64,000 nt of DNA from positions 20,922,703 through 20,986,702 of the forward strand of contig NC_135256.1 of assembly GCF_964204865.1 (NCBI RefSeq). Reading direction: 5' to 3'. The translations under genes were made by a program, and so were the position numbers. Of this stretch, positions 21,829 to 33,574 are shown piece after piece (within the stretch, counting starts at the first letter, position 1; each line of letters opens with the position of its first letter). The notes beneath the pieces were generated by a model. It saw nothing but the letters and a program-made list of their open reading frames with translations. It was not told where the DNA came from and did not search any database. This DNA is from Styela clava (taxonomy: Eukaryota; Chordata; Ascidiacea; Stolidobranchia; Styelidae).

Positions 21829-23661
21829 TCATGACTTGTGATGAACTTCAAATTTGGATATTTCCTTTAAAATATTTGTAAAATTTTCTTTAGTTACTTT
21901 TGTTAAATTTGTAGATGGAATATTTGCTTGAGGTCTCTTATTATGTTGGTTGTTTGCATCAAACGACCTCCTACTTTCAACATTTCTCCTGTTATTCTTT
22001 CTTACATTGGATTGAATGATAGCCCTGGGAACATCAGAATGTCTTCGTTTTAACATGGATCCTTTTTCTTTAGGTAATTGACTGTTATATTTATTTGCCA
22101 TACTTTTAGTTTTTGGAGAGGATCTCCTTTTTACCACGTCTTGTTGTTTATCTTTTTTGTCAGTGGCCTTTATAGGTTTAATGTGAATATTTTTACTATG
22201 TTTCGTACGATTGGATGATTCATCAGAAGATGTCGACGAACTGGTATCCTCCGAGTCAGTTCCACTGCTTGAAGAAGACGATGAAGAACTTGAAGATGAA
22301 CTTGAATCTGATTTAGAACCTGATAATTTCGATCTTTTTGATTTCGATTGAGAGCTACGAGAACCTACAGATGCACTAGATAACCTTCGTTTCTTTTTTA
22401 TGCTTGATTCTGTTTTCAAAATTTTCTTTAATTTACGAGCGGCAGCTGCATATTTTTCTGTTTCACTTGATGAGCCAGAATCAGAACCTTTTTCAGCGTT
22501 TTTGTCTTCCTCTGCAATTTTATCTAAGGCCAGTCTTGCTTCTTTACAATTTGGATCTAGACTTAAGGCTTTTAGATAACACTTCTCAACTTCTTTAACC
22601 TGGTTTATGTCATGCATCTGAGATCCAATTTGCTTCGCTCGGTCTATCAACACTGCAACAAGATACTTCTTCGCATTCTTGTGGTCTGGTTCAATTTTTA
22701 AGGCACCTTCAAAATCATGAATTGCACGAGACATTGTACCACGATTTGCATACAATGCACCCCTCGCTACTAATGCATCCACATTTTCTGTATCCATGTC
22801 CAATGCATAGTTAAAATCCTGGAGTGCTTCAATGTAATTTTCGGACTTGAATTTCTTTATGCCCTTTTTAACACTGGCATCAGCAACTTTTCTGCTTTGC
22901 CTTTTTCGCAAATGATCAGCATAGTCTTCTTTCATATATCGTTTGCTATGCAATGCTTTCGTAATCGAAATATAACTTTGTGAAGGTATGCATAAACGAG
23001 ACATCAAATATCCCACACAACCTGGATTGACAAAACCAACACTTTTACAAAGAACATCTTCATAAGAGTCTTCCATAGAAACTTGTCTTTGGTAAGCGAG
23101 TGGTAAATTCTCTGGTTCAACTTTTCCCCTTTCTACATTATGATCCAAACTCGCATTTGATACATTCAGGCTTACTTCAAGTTCAAGGTCATCTATATTT
23201 ACATGAATTATGGCACATCGTAAAATATCCCCAACGCTAAAACGCAAAAGAACATCCTCGTGATTTGTTACTTTGGGAATTTCTGAAACAGAGCACCAGG
23301 CATCTATTTTATATTTATCCAGTTCTCTTGATTTTCCTGCATCAAATGAGAGCAAATTCACGTTTAAGCCATTACCAAAGATTGAAGAAACTCTGACAAC
23401 AACAATGTCGCCCCGTTCAAAACTATTCCATAAATGCTTCACAGCATCAGATTTTTCCAGTGACATAAAGCTATCAAGAGGAGGGCATACAGCATAGAAA
23501 TCTTTTGTATTTTCTTTTGGTGTCCATTTTTGCCAGCTCTCTTTTTCTTGTGGCCTGAAATTGACTAATGTTGACTTTTCTTGAACAAAGTTGGACAATT
23601 TGCCACTGTGAATGATCAACGATAAAGCACAATGTGAATTTCCATCCATAATACATGGCAT
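21829..23661 (-). CDS. TTC14: Tetratricopeptide repeat protein 14 (intronless)
   Basis: A 610-residue single-exon frame with the full TTC14 layout. The N-terminal FYAVCPPLDSFM block at residues 55-66 is followed by an S1-like RNA-binding region at about 82-168 (ERGDIVVVRVSSI). TPR units lie at about 259-292, 293-326 and 346-380 (NVDALVARGALYANRG). The C-terminal half is basic and Ser-rich, with a pure Ser run near 453-466 and many Lys/Arg. Known TTC14 proteins share this order and are thought to act with RNA, probably in the nucleus; the exact role is not settled. A splice-acceptor-like tttttag lies 5 nt upstream of the ATG (AG at 23667-23668). A 5' UTR exon or a trans-spliced leader may therefore precede the single coding exon. 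It is on the same strand as ALDH9A1, 1.8 kb downstream of it. Confidence 0.95.
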   Translation of the reverse strand: MPCIMDGNSHCALSLIIHSGKLSNFVQEKSTLVNFRPQEKESWQKWTPKENTKDFYAVCPPLDSFMSLEKSDAVKHLWNSFERGDIVVVRVSSIFGNGLNVNLLSFDAGKSRELDKYKIDAWCSVSEIPKVTNHEDVLLRFSVGDILRCAIIHVNIDDLELEVSLNVSNASLDHNVERGKVEPENLPLAYQRQVSMEDSYEDVLCKSVGFVNPGCVGYLMSRLCIPSQSYISITKALHSKRYMKEDYADHLRKRQSRKVADASVKKGIKKFKSENYIEALQDFNYALDMDTENVDALVARGALYANRGTMSRAIHDFEGALKIEPDHKNAKKYLVAVLIDRAKQIGSQMHDINQVKEVEKCYLKALSLDPNCKEARLALDKIAEEDKNAEKGSDSGSSSETEKYAAAARKLKKILKTESSIKKKRRLSSASVGSRSSQSKSKRSKLSGSKSDSSSSSSSSSSSSSSGTDSEDTSSSTSSDESSNRTKHSKNIHIKPIKATDKKDKQQDVVKRRSSPKTKSMANKYNSQLPKEKGSMLKRRHSDVPRAIIQSNVRKNNRRNVESRRSFDANNQHNKRPQANIPSTNLTKVTKENFTNILKEISKFEVHHKS

Positions 23662-25399
23662 AAAATCTAAAAATTGTACAATTTTAAATTAGAAGCTTGT
23701 TATTAACTAGTTTTTCTTAGTTTAGTTTTCCAAGGGATTTCCAACAGTATTCAAAATGAAAGTAACATTTACCTAAATCAGTATAAGAATTGCAGAACAT
23801 GAAACTTTGGGCAATTACTGTATATCCTCACATATTAAAAGCAGAGTACAAAACTAAAAAAAAATTGCCAAACTCAGTGGTTAGCCGTTTTTAGGAGGTC
23901 GGCTTATATGTGAGGATATATGTATGTATTATAAAACAAACATAGCACCAGCAAACAATATAAAAGTCATCAAAATCAAACTTTCCTAAATTTGTAATTG
24001 TATCTGATACTATTAGGAAGTTCGATTTTTTCTGGTTCACTCATTCAAACACATTGGTGATCAGCAAAGTCTTGCCTAAAATACCAAAAAGCCCAAGAAC
24101 CATCTCCAACATTACCCAATTTGAGAATTTCACTAATAAACACACCGTGTTCATGGTGCATTAATAACTTTATAAAGACATTATTTGAAGACACATTAAT
24201 AATAACTATGATGCCCTAGTCTTGTATTGGATGAAATGAAATAAACAAAATAATTGGTTGTAATGGGAATCATGGTGCATCATATTACTTAACAGAAATT
24301 TATCCTGACAGTGACAAGTATACTATAATATAAAGTATACACTACATGAAAAAACTGAATAAGAATTTTTCGATATCTGTGTTGTGTAGTGTAAAAGATG
24401 GGAGTCACTGTTCATAAGCTATTTCATTAAGCAAACTAGATAAGGCTTGTTACACACACTATGGTTGTTTGTTGGTATCACAAAGAATTGGCGAATTGGA
24501 AATTCATTAACATATCTATAAACAAAGATAAAGAAATTAAACACTTAAAAGGACTGTGTGATGTGTTTCGTATCTGAGAAGATTTTGAGAAAATTTAGCT
24601 TGGGGTTGGGTGAATTGCAGCTTTGAAAAAATGTTCTATTACAAAAGTCAACATTGACATACATATAACATCATGGGTGCAATAAATTACTATGTACCTC
24701 CTTGCATTTTCATTCTTATCATTGCATTTAGTGACTTTATAAAGGTGTTTTTTAACTTACAAGTAACAATTACCTTTCACACAAGTACATTTCCAATAAA
24801 ATTTTATCCAGAACAAAACACAAGATTGCCAATGCTTCAAAAGATATTCCTTGCATTATGCTCAAAAGAGAAATCGACCAAGGCAAAAAATCATTATATT
24901 TGGGACACCAATCGTAGCTTGTTTCGAGAATTCAGCAAAATTAATACTGTTTTGTCAAACAAAAGCTATATAACATGATACAGAATGGTAGAATTTAAAT
25001 AACTTATCTTTAAAAGATAGTTGCATAGCATTAGATAAGTAGATTAGAATTCAAAACATTGAAATATATCTCATGAAATTTCAGATATTGAATTTATAAT
25101 TGGTAATTAGCCTCTGGGTTTTTCAAGAAAGAAATTAAATCAATACCAAGTTAACTTCACCATGATTGGAAACTTCATTTAACATAATAAATAGAAAACT
25201 ATAAATAAACAAACAAGACAGAAAGTATTCATTGCCTTCAGCAGCACAAATGTCAATGCATAGCAGCATTAGATAAATAATTTTTCTGACGAAATTTTTC
25301 CATTTCAATTATTTTACAAAATTCTATTTTGCAATTTTCTGTAAAAATTCAGAACTCAAGCATAGTTTCATTATACAACGGCTCTAAATTATATTTCCC
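23662..25399. other. Spacer between TTC14 and ALDH9A1
   Basis: AT-rich DNA with no gene I can support. It must hold the TTC14 promoter or 5' exon (near 23668 and above) and the 3' end of ALDH9A1. A 101-codon plus-strand frame at 24673-24978 has no recognisable features. Confidence 0.6.
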
Positions 25400-25405
25400 T
25401 TTATT
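25400..25405 (-). terminator. Polyadenylation signal AATAAA of ALDH9A1
   Basis: On the minus strand an AATAAA lies about 67 nt past the ALDH9A1 stop codon, a normal position for transcript cleavage shortly after. Confidence 0.55.
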
Positions 25406-25471
25406 CTCTAAACCTTAAAACATATGAATTGAACATAGTGAAATTACAAAATTAAAACTGCATGCTCATGG

Positions 25472-27007
25472 TTATATGGGGCAATCAACATCATTATTCT
25501 CAACATAAACACTTTTGAGTTGTGTGAAATAGTCCACAGTTATTGTGCCATTTTCCCTTCCAATACCAGACATTTTGTTTCCTCCAAAAGGTAATTCAGT
25601 TGGATAAATATTGTAATTGTTAACATAGCAATTCCCAGCTTGTAATTTAGCAGCCACCCTGTGAGCACGGTTAAGATCATTGGTGAAAACACCAGATGCA
25701 AGACCAAATTTGGTATCGTTTGCCCGATTAAGCACTTCCTCTTCAGTTTTGAATGAATAGACATTCATGACTGGACCAAATACTTCTTCCTTTGATATCT
25801 CCATATCATCAGTAGGTTTCAAAATACAAGGACTGATAAATTTTCCTTTCATCTTCGAATCATCAATGGTAATATATTCACCTCCACACATTATTTCAGC
25901 ACCTTCCGTCTTTGCCCGTTCTATCATTTTCATAACTTTATTAGCATGTGCTGCATTTATCATTGGTCCCATTCGTGTATCATCTGCATGTGGGTCCCCC
26001 AGTTTAATTGATTTAGTATGTTTCACCAAACGAGATATTACATCATCAAAAATAGAATCCTGAATGAAAACTCTCGTTCCGTTTGAACATACTTGACCTT
26101 GAGAAAGGAAGTTGGCCATTATGGCACCCTTAACTGCATTATCAATATTGCAATCATCAAATATAATCAAAGGGGACTTCCCACCCAATTCGAGAGTCAC
26201 ATGTTTAATTCCAGATGCACAAGATGTCATTACTTTAGTGCCAGTTTCGACACTGCCAGTAAATGTTACTTTCGCAATATCATTGTGTGACGTAAGAAAG
26301 TTACCAGTCTCTGCTCCACCTTGTATAACATTGTATAATCCATCTGGTAATCCTGCTTCCTGGTAGATCTCACCGAGAATGACTGCAGTAAAGGGCGTAA
26401 ACTGAGATGGCTTAAAGACAACAGCATTGCCACATGCTAAAGCAGGAGCAGACTTCCAACCAGCCATTTGAATCGGATAATTCCATGCACCGATAGCTGC
26501 AACAACACCCAACGGCTCTCTCCTAGTGTACCCAAATGAACCCCCAGACAACGTAAAATGTTGCCCACACATTGTTGGAGCAATCCCAGCAAAATAAGTT
26601 ACAGAATCAATCACGGATTGCACATCACCCATAGCTTCCCACATTGGTTTTCCTGTGTCAGACACTTCTACCCGAGCAATATCTTCTTTCCGATTCCGCA
26701 GCAATCTTGCAGCTTCCATTAATATGTCTCTTTTTTCTGGACCAGATCGTTGACCCCACTCTTGTTGAGCAATAACAGCACTTTTGACCGCTTTATCAAC
26801 ATCACCTCGCCCACTACTTTGTATCGCACCTAATATGCTGCCTGTTGCGGGTTCTTCAAGATTCAACTTTTCTTGAGTAGGATCCAAAGTTTTCATCCTT
26901 TTACCATCTATAAAATTCAGGGAATGATTGCTTAAATAACTAGTCCATGATGCAAATCCCCTTTGAAGCTGCCTGGTCGACTGTGCATTGATAATCCTGA
27001 TCGACAT
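25472..27007 (-). CDS. ALDH9A1: 4-trimethylaminobutyraldehyde dehydrogenase (ALDH9 family), intronless
   Basis: A 511-residue single-exon frame covering the whole aldehyde dehydrogenase fold. Catalytic residues are all present: Asn176 in GAWNYP, Lys199 in VFKPS, Glu273 in LELGGKSPL, Cys307 in SQGQVCSNGTRVF and Glu408 in KEEVFGP. The SGGSFGYTRREPLG block and the C-terminal AGNCYVNNYNIYPTELPFGG are typical of ALDH9. The enzyme oxidises 4-trimethylaminobutyraldehyde to gamma-butyrobetaine with NAD+ in carnitine synthesis, and can also oxidise aminobutyraldehydes. The frame is about 17 residues longer than the human form. The first 33 residues contain Arg but no Asp or Glu, like a mitochondrial targeting peptide. 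The ATG at 27007 is the first in the open frame. It may have lost its introns through a retrocopy, or come from an intron-poor lineage. Confidence 0.96.
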   Translation of the reverse strand: MSIRIINAQSTRQLQRGFASWTSYLSNHSLNFIDGKRMKTLDPTQEKLNLEEPATGSILGAIQSSGRGDVDKAVKSAVIAQQEWGQRSGPEKRDILMEAARLLRNRKEDIARVEVSDTGKPMWEAMGDVQSVIDSVTYFAGIAPTMCGQHFTLSGGSFGYTRREPLGVVAAIGAWNYPIQMAGWKSAPALACGNAVVFKPSQFTPFTAVILGEIYQEAGLPDGLYNVIQGGAETGNFLTSHNDIAKVTFTGSVETGTKVMTSCASGIKHVTLELGGKSPLIIFDDCNIDNAVKGAIMANFLSQGQVCSNGTRVFIQDSIFDDVISRLVKHTKSIKLGDPHADDTRMGPMINAAHANKVMKMIERAKTEGAEIMCGGEYITIDDSKMKGKFISPCILKPTDDMEISKEEVFGPVMNVYSFKTEEEVLNRANDTKFGLASGVFTNDLNRAHRVAAKLQAGNCYVNNYNIYPTELPFGGNKMSGIGRENGTITVDYFTQLKSVYVENNDVDCPI

Positions 27008-27900
27008 TATTGACTAACTTCAGAAATTATACTATGTGAATACTATGTGCAGGCATAGAGATACTAAATTCTGAAATTTAACAATGTGATCAAAGATGAT
27101 TTCAATCCACGTTCAGACGTTTGTTGCAACAGCATAGATTTGATAGGACAGTCTGACAGTAGTCAGTACCGTACCGTAGGTGGACTAGATAGATCATAGA
27201 CTGTTAGACAAAATGTTAGATACCGGTACCCAGATACGGTACCTGTAGCCTAGGTATTCAGGTACAAGTAGCCTAATGCTGCAATGGGTCTGGTTAACTA
27301 TCGGACTATAGTACACTTATAACTCCCCCAACACGGTAATAACAAAATAATATAACTTTTGAGTCATGATCGAGAATCAAATATGACTCCACGTACAGAC
27401 CGGTACGGTACGGTACCGTACTGAGAAGTACCGGTACAAGTACCGTATGGTACCAGTATTTGAACTCCTTCTCCTGTTCTCAACCGTGAGAATCCGATCC
27501 TTCTCCGTCTCGTAAAAAGAATGGCTTTGTATTTTGTTTTCGACAGGCGAAACCTCCAAAAATTGTACCGGCAATTAATATTATTTAAATTAGCTTGGAC
27601 CTTTGTAAAAAGATGATCAACACGTAACTTCCCAAATGCTGCAGTCGTCGCAAAGAGTGCCATGTCCGAAGAAGGCAAATCGTTTGTCATGGCATTTAAA
27701 AAGAAGTGGAGATAACACGCTACTATGAGGAAGTCTATCATCGATTTTAAGTATATCGGACATTGTGTTACCGATACGGACTTGAAAAGTACAGATGGAC
27801 AAAAATGATTTGATCCACAAAAAAGGCCACGTATCCCAATATTATACAGTTTTTATAAGAGGCCACAACGCCAGACCATGTCGTAAGCGTTTTTTTATAT
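27008..27900. other. ALDH9A1 upstream region with GGTACC-rich palindromes
   Basis: Holds the ALDH9A1 promoter. Short palindromic blocks built from ggtacc, ccggtacg and gtaccgta occur at about 27220-27245 and 27399-27456. The same words occur at 16462-16495 and 33888-33898. The minus-strand frames here have no recognisable domains. Confidence 0.5.
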
Positions 27901-27904
27901 CTAG

Positions 27905-28238
27905 GCGCGGCGGTGTGGCTCTTCGTGCTAAGCGTTAGGAATACGCTCGCCACCGCAGCTCTGATTACTCTGCGTGGGTTCGCAGGTTCGAATCCCATGC
28001 AGGGATGGTCATGTGCGAGAGGATTGTTGGACTCCTCGCGCCGTTGGGTGGTTCACGTAAGCGCTGGTCGGTTACGGCTTCCTCCACCACCGAGTCCATG
28101 CTTCCGAAAACAAATAACTAACTAATCCCATACCCGACATGGAATGGTAGCCGGACGAGAGGCCGTGGTTCGCCATATCGTTGAGCCGTCTCATCGGCTT
28201 TCCCCTCCCCGGGATAAATATGTAAATCCTATCCTAGA
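27905..28238 (+). mobile_element. tRNA-derived SINE (full length)
   Basis: Same family as 20923-21264, with a perfect B box GGTTCGAATCC near 27988, the conserved core, and the gggataaatatgtaaatcctatcct end. The A box is degenerate (tggctcttcgtg). A probable hAT element begins immediately at its 3' end (28240). Confidence 0.9.
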
Positions 28239-28239
28239 G

Positions 28240-30682
28240 CAGGTTGGTCCAAGCTTGTCGGCTCCGGGGGCAACACAATTATTTTTGCATTGTTCGCGAG
28301 CCACAATAGTGCCAATAGGTGAACCGTAAATATATATATACTACAAATTTTGCCGTCGAAACGAAACGAAACACACGTTTGTCATAGACAGTAAAACATG
28401 TCACCAATATTACCCAACGAATTCAATGTATATATAATGGACAATGGCACATATTTTCCAGAATTAAAACCACAAAATGGAAGCACTGGTGACTAATTCG
28501 TGAGCATGAACCGATGACGATAATTCCACGAAGGTTTCTGCTTAATGACAAAGCAGTGACCAAATGGCACCAGAATAATACGAATTACGTCATTGTTAGA
28601 GATGGGGCTCACAAGCAACATAGCATATGGGGCTCTCAACGTATCAATGCTCATTTTCTACTTTATCCGACGCCACAGATCCTCGTGATCCAGTACATTG
28701 TGAAAAATATTTTTTAATCTGAATTCCGAATACATTTTAAACTCCAGAAACATAGGAAATGGGCTTTCATGATATTATCATTGAGTGAAATTAGTTATTT
28801 TTGCTCTAGGGAAATGGACTTAATAAACATTACAATAGTTATGAATTGTGGCCTATCTTGCTAAGCACAGAAAAAAAGAACAACTAGGCGCCCAGAGAAA
28901 TGTTTTAAATTATTCAGTAAAATTAACATTAACTCACTGACTGTTTATTGTCAGCGTGACATCGACATCGTTCAACTAAATTCGGCCACAATTATCCCTT
29001 CCCACAAATATTGACTGTTGTGCTACTGGGGGGAATTGATTTTTATTTTGCTTATAACGCGATCATCGTCGTAATCAAATGAGTGGACCCGATTCACAAA
29101 TTCCATCCGCCAATGACGGAGAATTGAGACTGAAAATCGTGTTTTTATTATTGTTTTTGAATTAATACCACAAACTTAAACTGAACGATATTAAAATTAA
29201 CGACGGCAGGCTAACAATAAAATCTGCGATAGATATTAAATAATATATATATATTTAAGAGCTATTTCATTTGAGGTAAATGCAAGAAATGCTCGGTCAC
29301 TATCGAAACGAAGGATGAAAAAGATTAATTACGACAAAATTTGATTTTATATTTATTGCCGCGCTAACACAGACTATCTCGACAATGTTGAAATATTTTC
29401 AATCAAAAACTTCCCCGATGTGTTATAAATACTGCAAGTCGGCGCTGACTGGAATCATTTCATGTCGGCAGTCATTTATTGCGCGTCGCAAAGAGTGTCT
29501 CCGATTACGATAAAACATAAAAAATGAAATAATTGTGAAATGTTTTCAATCAAAACGTGGACGGCGGCGCTAGGACTTGTGCGCGATATTCAATATTCTT
29601 ATAAACACTAAAAACGATATTTGGGAGTCGCAATATTCGAATTAATTCGGATATTAATTTCGAATTGGACATCGCTGAATAATACCTTGACTGATTTCTG
29701 GTTGCATTTGCTATGACGTCATAATATCCGTTTCGGAAGTCGAAAGAGCGCCGATTCGACATATCAGTGTTTCGAAACGTATCGAACAATGTTTCGAAAC
29801 GCCCAGCCCTAACTACTACAGTAGAATACAAAACAAACACTTTTATTGTGCGAGCACATTGATTAGTATCTGCCATTTATCAAGCTAACCCATGCAAAAA
29901 CCATCAAAAAACTTACTAAAACCTGCGAAAGTCTTTCTATATCTACTCTTCATAACGGAAAAAGTGCTTCCGCAAATGTAAGTGCCTCCGAACATAGATA
30001 GAATTTTAAAGCAAAATCTTTACTTTGGAAAATGCTCATTGCTCACACGAATCTGAAATGCCATTTAAAATTCACTTTTTTTGTCACCGACACATCAAGT
30101 AAGCATTGTGGTATTTTCCTTCCCACATCCAGTTAAAAACTGTTTGAATTCGTCAGCTTTCTTTTCAAACTCATGTTTACAAAATAACTTACAATTACCT
30201 GCAGATTGATTGATTATCATAAGGGTACAGAAGGGTAATTACTAAATTTTTTGAAATATAGACAGAATTTTTTTGTAATACTGTTTAGGCTGGTTGCAAA
30301 AAACACCCGGCATGAATTATATCGTTAGGCATATCATTAATATCTAGTTATCCGGCATAGCCAACCCAGACTAATAGAATCCGCATTCGATTTTGGTTTT
30401 CTGTGATGCATAATTGTTAGGATATTTCCCCGATCAAAACGACAGAAAGCTAACATTTTAGACTGCCAAGCACATCATTCAACTTCGCTAGTTGCCTCAG
30501 CTAGCCATAACACTAGTCAATTCATTGACATTGGTGATGTAACAATATGTCGAAAGATTTCTCTGTTTAATTTACGACACGAAATGCGATTTTTTGATTA
30601 CTCTCCTAATGCGACGCGGGCTACAGATAATGAAGCGACGTGCCACATGTGGCCCGCGGACCTAGGTTTGGACCACCCTGAC
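28240..30682. mobile_element. Probable hAT element (about 2.4 kb), no transposase frame
   Basis: The left end CAGGTTGGTCCAAGC pairs with the right end, which reads CAGGGTGGTCCAAACC on the minus strand (13 of 15). Both continue into G/C-rich ggc(c/t)c(c/g) words as in hAT/Charlie ends. The flank is TCCTAGAG on the left (28232-28239) and TTCTAGAG on the right (30683-30690), seven of eight. The fit needs two extra bases at the right end. No long reading frame is inside. A further hAT-like tip (tagggctgggcgtttcgaaac on the minus strand at about 29814) suggests a nested insertion. Confidence 0.5.
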
Positions 30683-30985
30683 TTCTAGAGACACGGCCAG
30701 AACAGATATTTATTTGCCAAAGCTTTTATCATCATGTCTTCACTATCATGGGCATTGTATTAGATGTTCCTGGGGACAGATATAACAGAATCAAAATACT
30801 CTTCATAATCACATGTGAACTAATTTTCTCCGCAATGACTTTGATAACATGCTAAATGAGCATTCGAACGATCTGATATAACCATACCAATCCATAATGT
30901 TTTTACATATTTATTTCATGGCGTATTATTGTTTTAGTTTTGTGTGTTCACTGTTTTTAAGAACATTGGCTTCATTGATTACATG

Positions 30986-31074
30986 AGCCTATAGCATGTA
31001 TAAATTGGTAAATGAATGTGATGTCACCGTATATTGGCTTCATTAACCAATTATATATGCTATAAGCCTACATA
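30986..31074. repeat. Short hairpin with about 32-bp arms
   Basis: 30986-31017 (gagcctatagcatgtataaa and onward) and 31042-31074 are near reverse complements with a 24-base loop. Origin unknown; it may be the core of a small foldback element. Confidence 0.5.
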
Positions 31075-31717
31075 TTTACGAGTGATTAGTTAGTGTTTTC
31101 CTGATGTATAATTGTTTTCATAATTGCCTGAGCGTAGAATTTACCAGCATTGTTTTGATTTGTTTGTATGTGTCTTGATTCACTGTATCACATTTTCACC
31201 AATGCCAAATCAATGTAGTTTTCATGTTTTTTGCCCCTTCCTGCCACCTTATCACATTTTACCTACACACGTTGTCTTTGTATCAGATCGAATCAGTCCT
31301 TATCAGCTTGAGTATTTTAAAAGTATACAACAGCCCGAAAGTTTATTACATTCGCGTATTTTTGTGTGTGTTTATTTTGGCCCAAGCCTTGTTTAACAAG
31401 ATTTGTGCTTTTTGTTGTGAATGCGTGTTGGTGAGCGGGCACATGATACTCATCATGTTTTTAACTTTTTTAGAGGTTTTGCTCGCTCTCAAGATTTCAC
31501 TATGTCTAATTTTTTTTTGCATTATCATATTGTGGAGTTTTCGAAATAAAGTAAATGTATCTGTATCCAAATGATATTGTCGGTTGTTGAGCGATGATGT
31601 GTTTGTTTCGTCGTTATTAAAATAAAGTTTTTTTTCAAAATACCATTTGTTGCAAGCGATTTACAATTAGTCGTTGCATTACCTTACATTAGTTGAACGT
31701 CAACGAAATTGGTCTGA
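31075..31717. other. T/G-rich DNA, no gene
   Basis: T-rich on the plus strand with two AATAAA words (about 31547 and 31622). This could be an untranslated 3' region of a decayed retroelement, but no protein motif or tail confirms it. Confidence 0.4.
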
Positions 31718-31723
31718 ATGATA

Positions 31724-31980
31724 GGATAGGATTTACAGATTTACCCCGGGTGGGAGGAAAGCCGATATAACGGCTTAACCATATGGCGAACCACGGCCTC
31801 TCGCCCTACGTGGTTACGTGAACCACCCCATGGCGGCGAGGAGTCCAGCAATCCTCTCGCACATAACCATCCCCGCATGAGATTCGAATTCGATTCCTGC
31901 GAACCCACGCAGAGTAATCAGAGGTGCGGTGGCGAGCGTATTCCTAACGCTTAGCACGATGAGCCACACCGCCACGCCGC
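31724..31980 (-). mobile_element. tRNA-derived SINE, minus strand, with short target duplication
   Basis: The reverse complement matches the SINE at 27905-28238 from the head (ggcggtgtggctcatcgtgc) through the core to the aaatcctatcctatc tail. An internal part is shortened. ATGATA at 31718-31723 and 31981-31986 flanks it and is a plausible target duplication. Confidence 0.85.
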
Positions 31981-32000
31981 ATGATAATATAATGATTCTT

Positions 32001-32118
32001 TGAGTCGAGTATAAGTTTATTTCGACTCCATAATCAGCAATGGACGATAAAAAAATAATAAAAAAAATAGATAAAACTGATTATAGAATCGTGAAAGCAA
32101 ACGAAACCTCAAGTAAAG
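32001..32118 (-). repeat. Second copy of the GAAATAAACTTATA-ending repeat
   Basis: Reverse complement of the repeat at 20660-20790, ending in gattatggagtcgaaataaac. It lies just upstream of the SINE at 31724-31980 on the same (minus) strand, reproducing the order seen near 20.7 kb. Confidence 0.6.
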
Positions 32119-33570
32119 TTTAAAGCGTTTGTTAGATTTTAATATGAGAACTACGATGGAGGAGGGGCGCCAATGAGCAGGTAATTGTCATTTTGCATCT
32201 ATGGGGCAAGTGTCTGAACATAGGATAACATATTTCATCATATCCGGGGGACGTATTCTTTCACGGTCGCAAAACGTTCTCAAGTTTACATTCATAAAAG
32301 GAAACATCTAGAATGCTGTCCGTATTATTTACTTCAACTTGATAAGTTTCTTCAAACTGTAGTTTTAGTAATAAAAAGTTTCCGGAATAGTTATTAAAGA
32401 AGCTGGCTGATGTTAAAATAACGTCCAAACACATTGACCTTTTCTGATTCACCAACTAAAGTTTGATTGTTATCAACTATTGCTGCAATTTTAAATTGAT
32501 TGTTACCTATATAGACATTGCTCGAACTTTTCGCCATAGTTCATTGATGTTTGAGTATTTGCCGAGAGAACTACAATAAGTTTGCCAACAGGTTTTTTGC
32601 CTAAAGCATTCCCAGACGTGCAACGCTCGACAACATTTAAAATTAAATATATCGAAAGGTGTCACAGATCGTTTCATCCTGTTGTAAGCGATTTGTTTCA
32701 GTCTTATAGGTTTGGAGAATTCATCATTGCTGGCTTTGTATATGGTTTAGTTTTGGCGAGAGACATACTAGCTACTGTAACAAGCATATTTTTTAATTTG
32801 CCACAAAACTCTTCAACGTCTTCAAAAATTATTTCATCTGATATATAAGTAGCCGAAAGTTGGTAAATTTATTTCAGTTAGCTCGTTCGAAAGCCATATT
32901 TGGTTTGAATTAGTCCGTCATTGACATACTAATATCAACAGATGTTGTAATTATGCAATGATCGCTCCAGATTAGTTTGTCTGGCACACAAGTGACGCAC
33001 CTATGTGCAATATTAGCACTGGCGAATATATGATATCGTGTTCATGCGACGATATATATATATATATTATTTATTTTGATCCCTTCCACAACAATGCCTT
33101 GTATCTATATGTGTATAGGCATTAAATGAATTTTGCACGTGGAAATTTGGCATTGATGGTTGTTTTCCACTATTCTTGATTATCAAAAATCCGAATAGCT
33201 GCAAATGAGATTTTTTTTCGAATTTTTTTATTAAATGAAAATTGAAATCTGGTCAGAGGCTTACTTAAAATGGCCGGTTGACTGTAATATATATATAAAT
33301 CAAGTATGTTAGCCAACAATACAATTTATTTCGGCATGATAAAAATACAGCAATCGATGAAACGAACAAACCATTAAACAGAAACACCTGGAAACGAGCA
33401 AATCTCGCAAAAAAAGTTTATAACGTGTAATGCACGTGCTCGTTCACCAACAATAGCACACATGATAATGTTTATAAAGATTCGATAAGCAGCAATGACT
33501 TTATATAAAATGCCCGACGTATATTTGCTCTGGAATCTGTAATTCATGGAATATTTGTTTTAATTAATTA
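32119..33570. other. Intergenic, no gene seen
   Basis: AT-rich DNA with short unrecognised open frames only, and a short (AT)n run at about 33050. Confidence 0.6.
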
Positions 33571-33574
33571 GGTC

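Noticed and set aside
29550..29876. 108-codon minus-strand frame
   Set aside because: Lies inside the probable hAT element, contains no transposase motif, and overlaps a hAT-like tip with TTTCGAAAC words.
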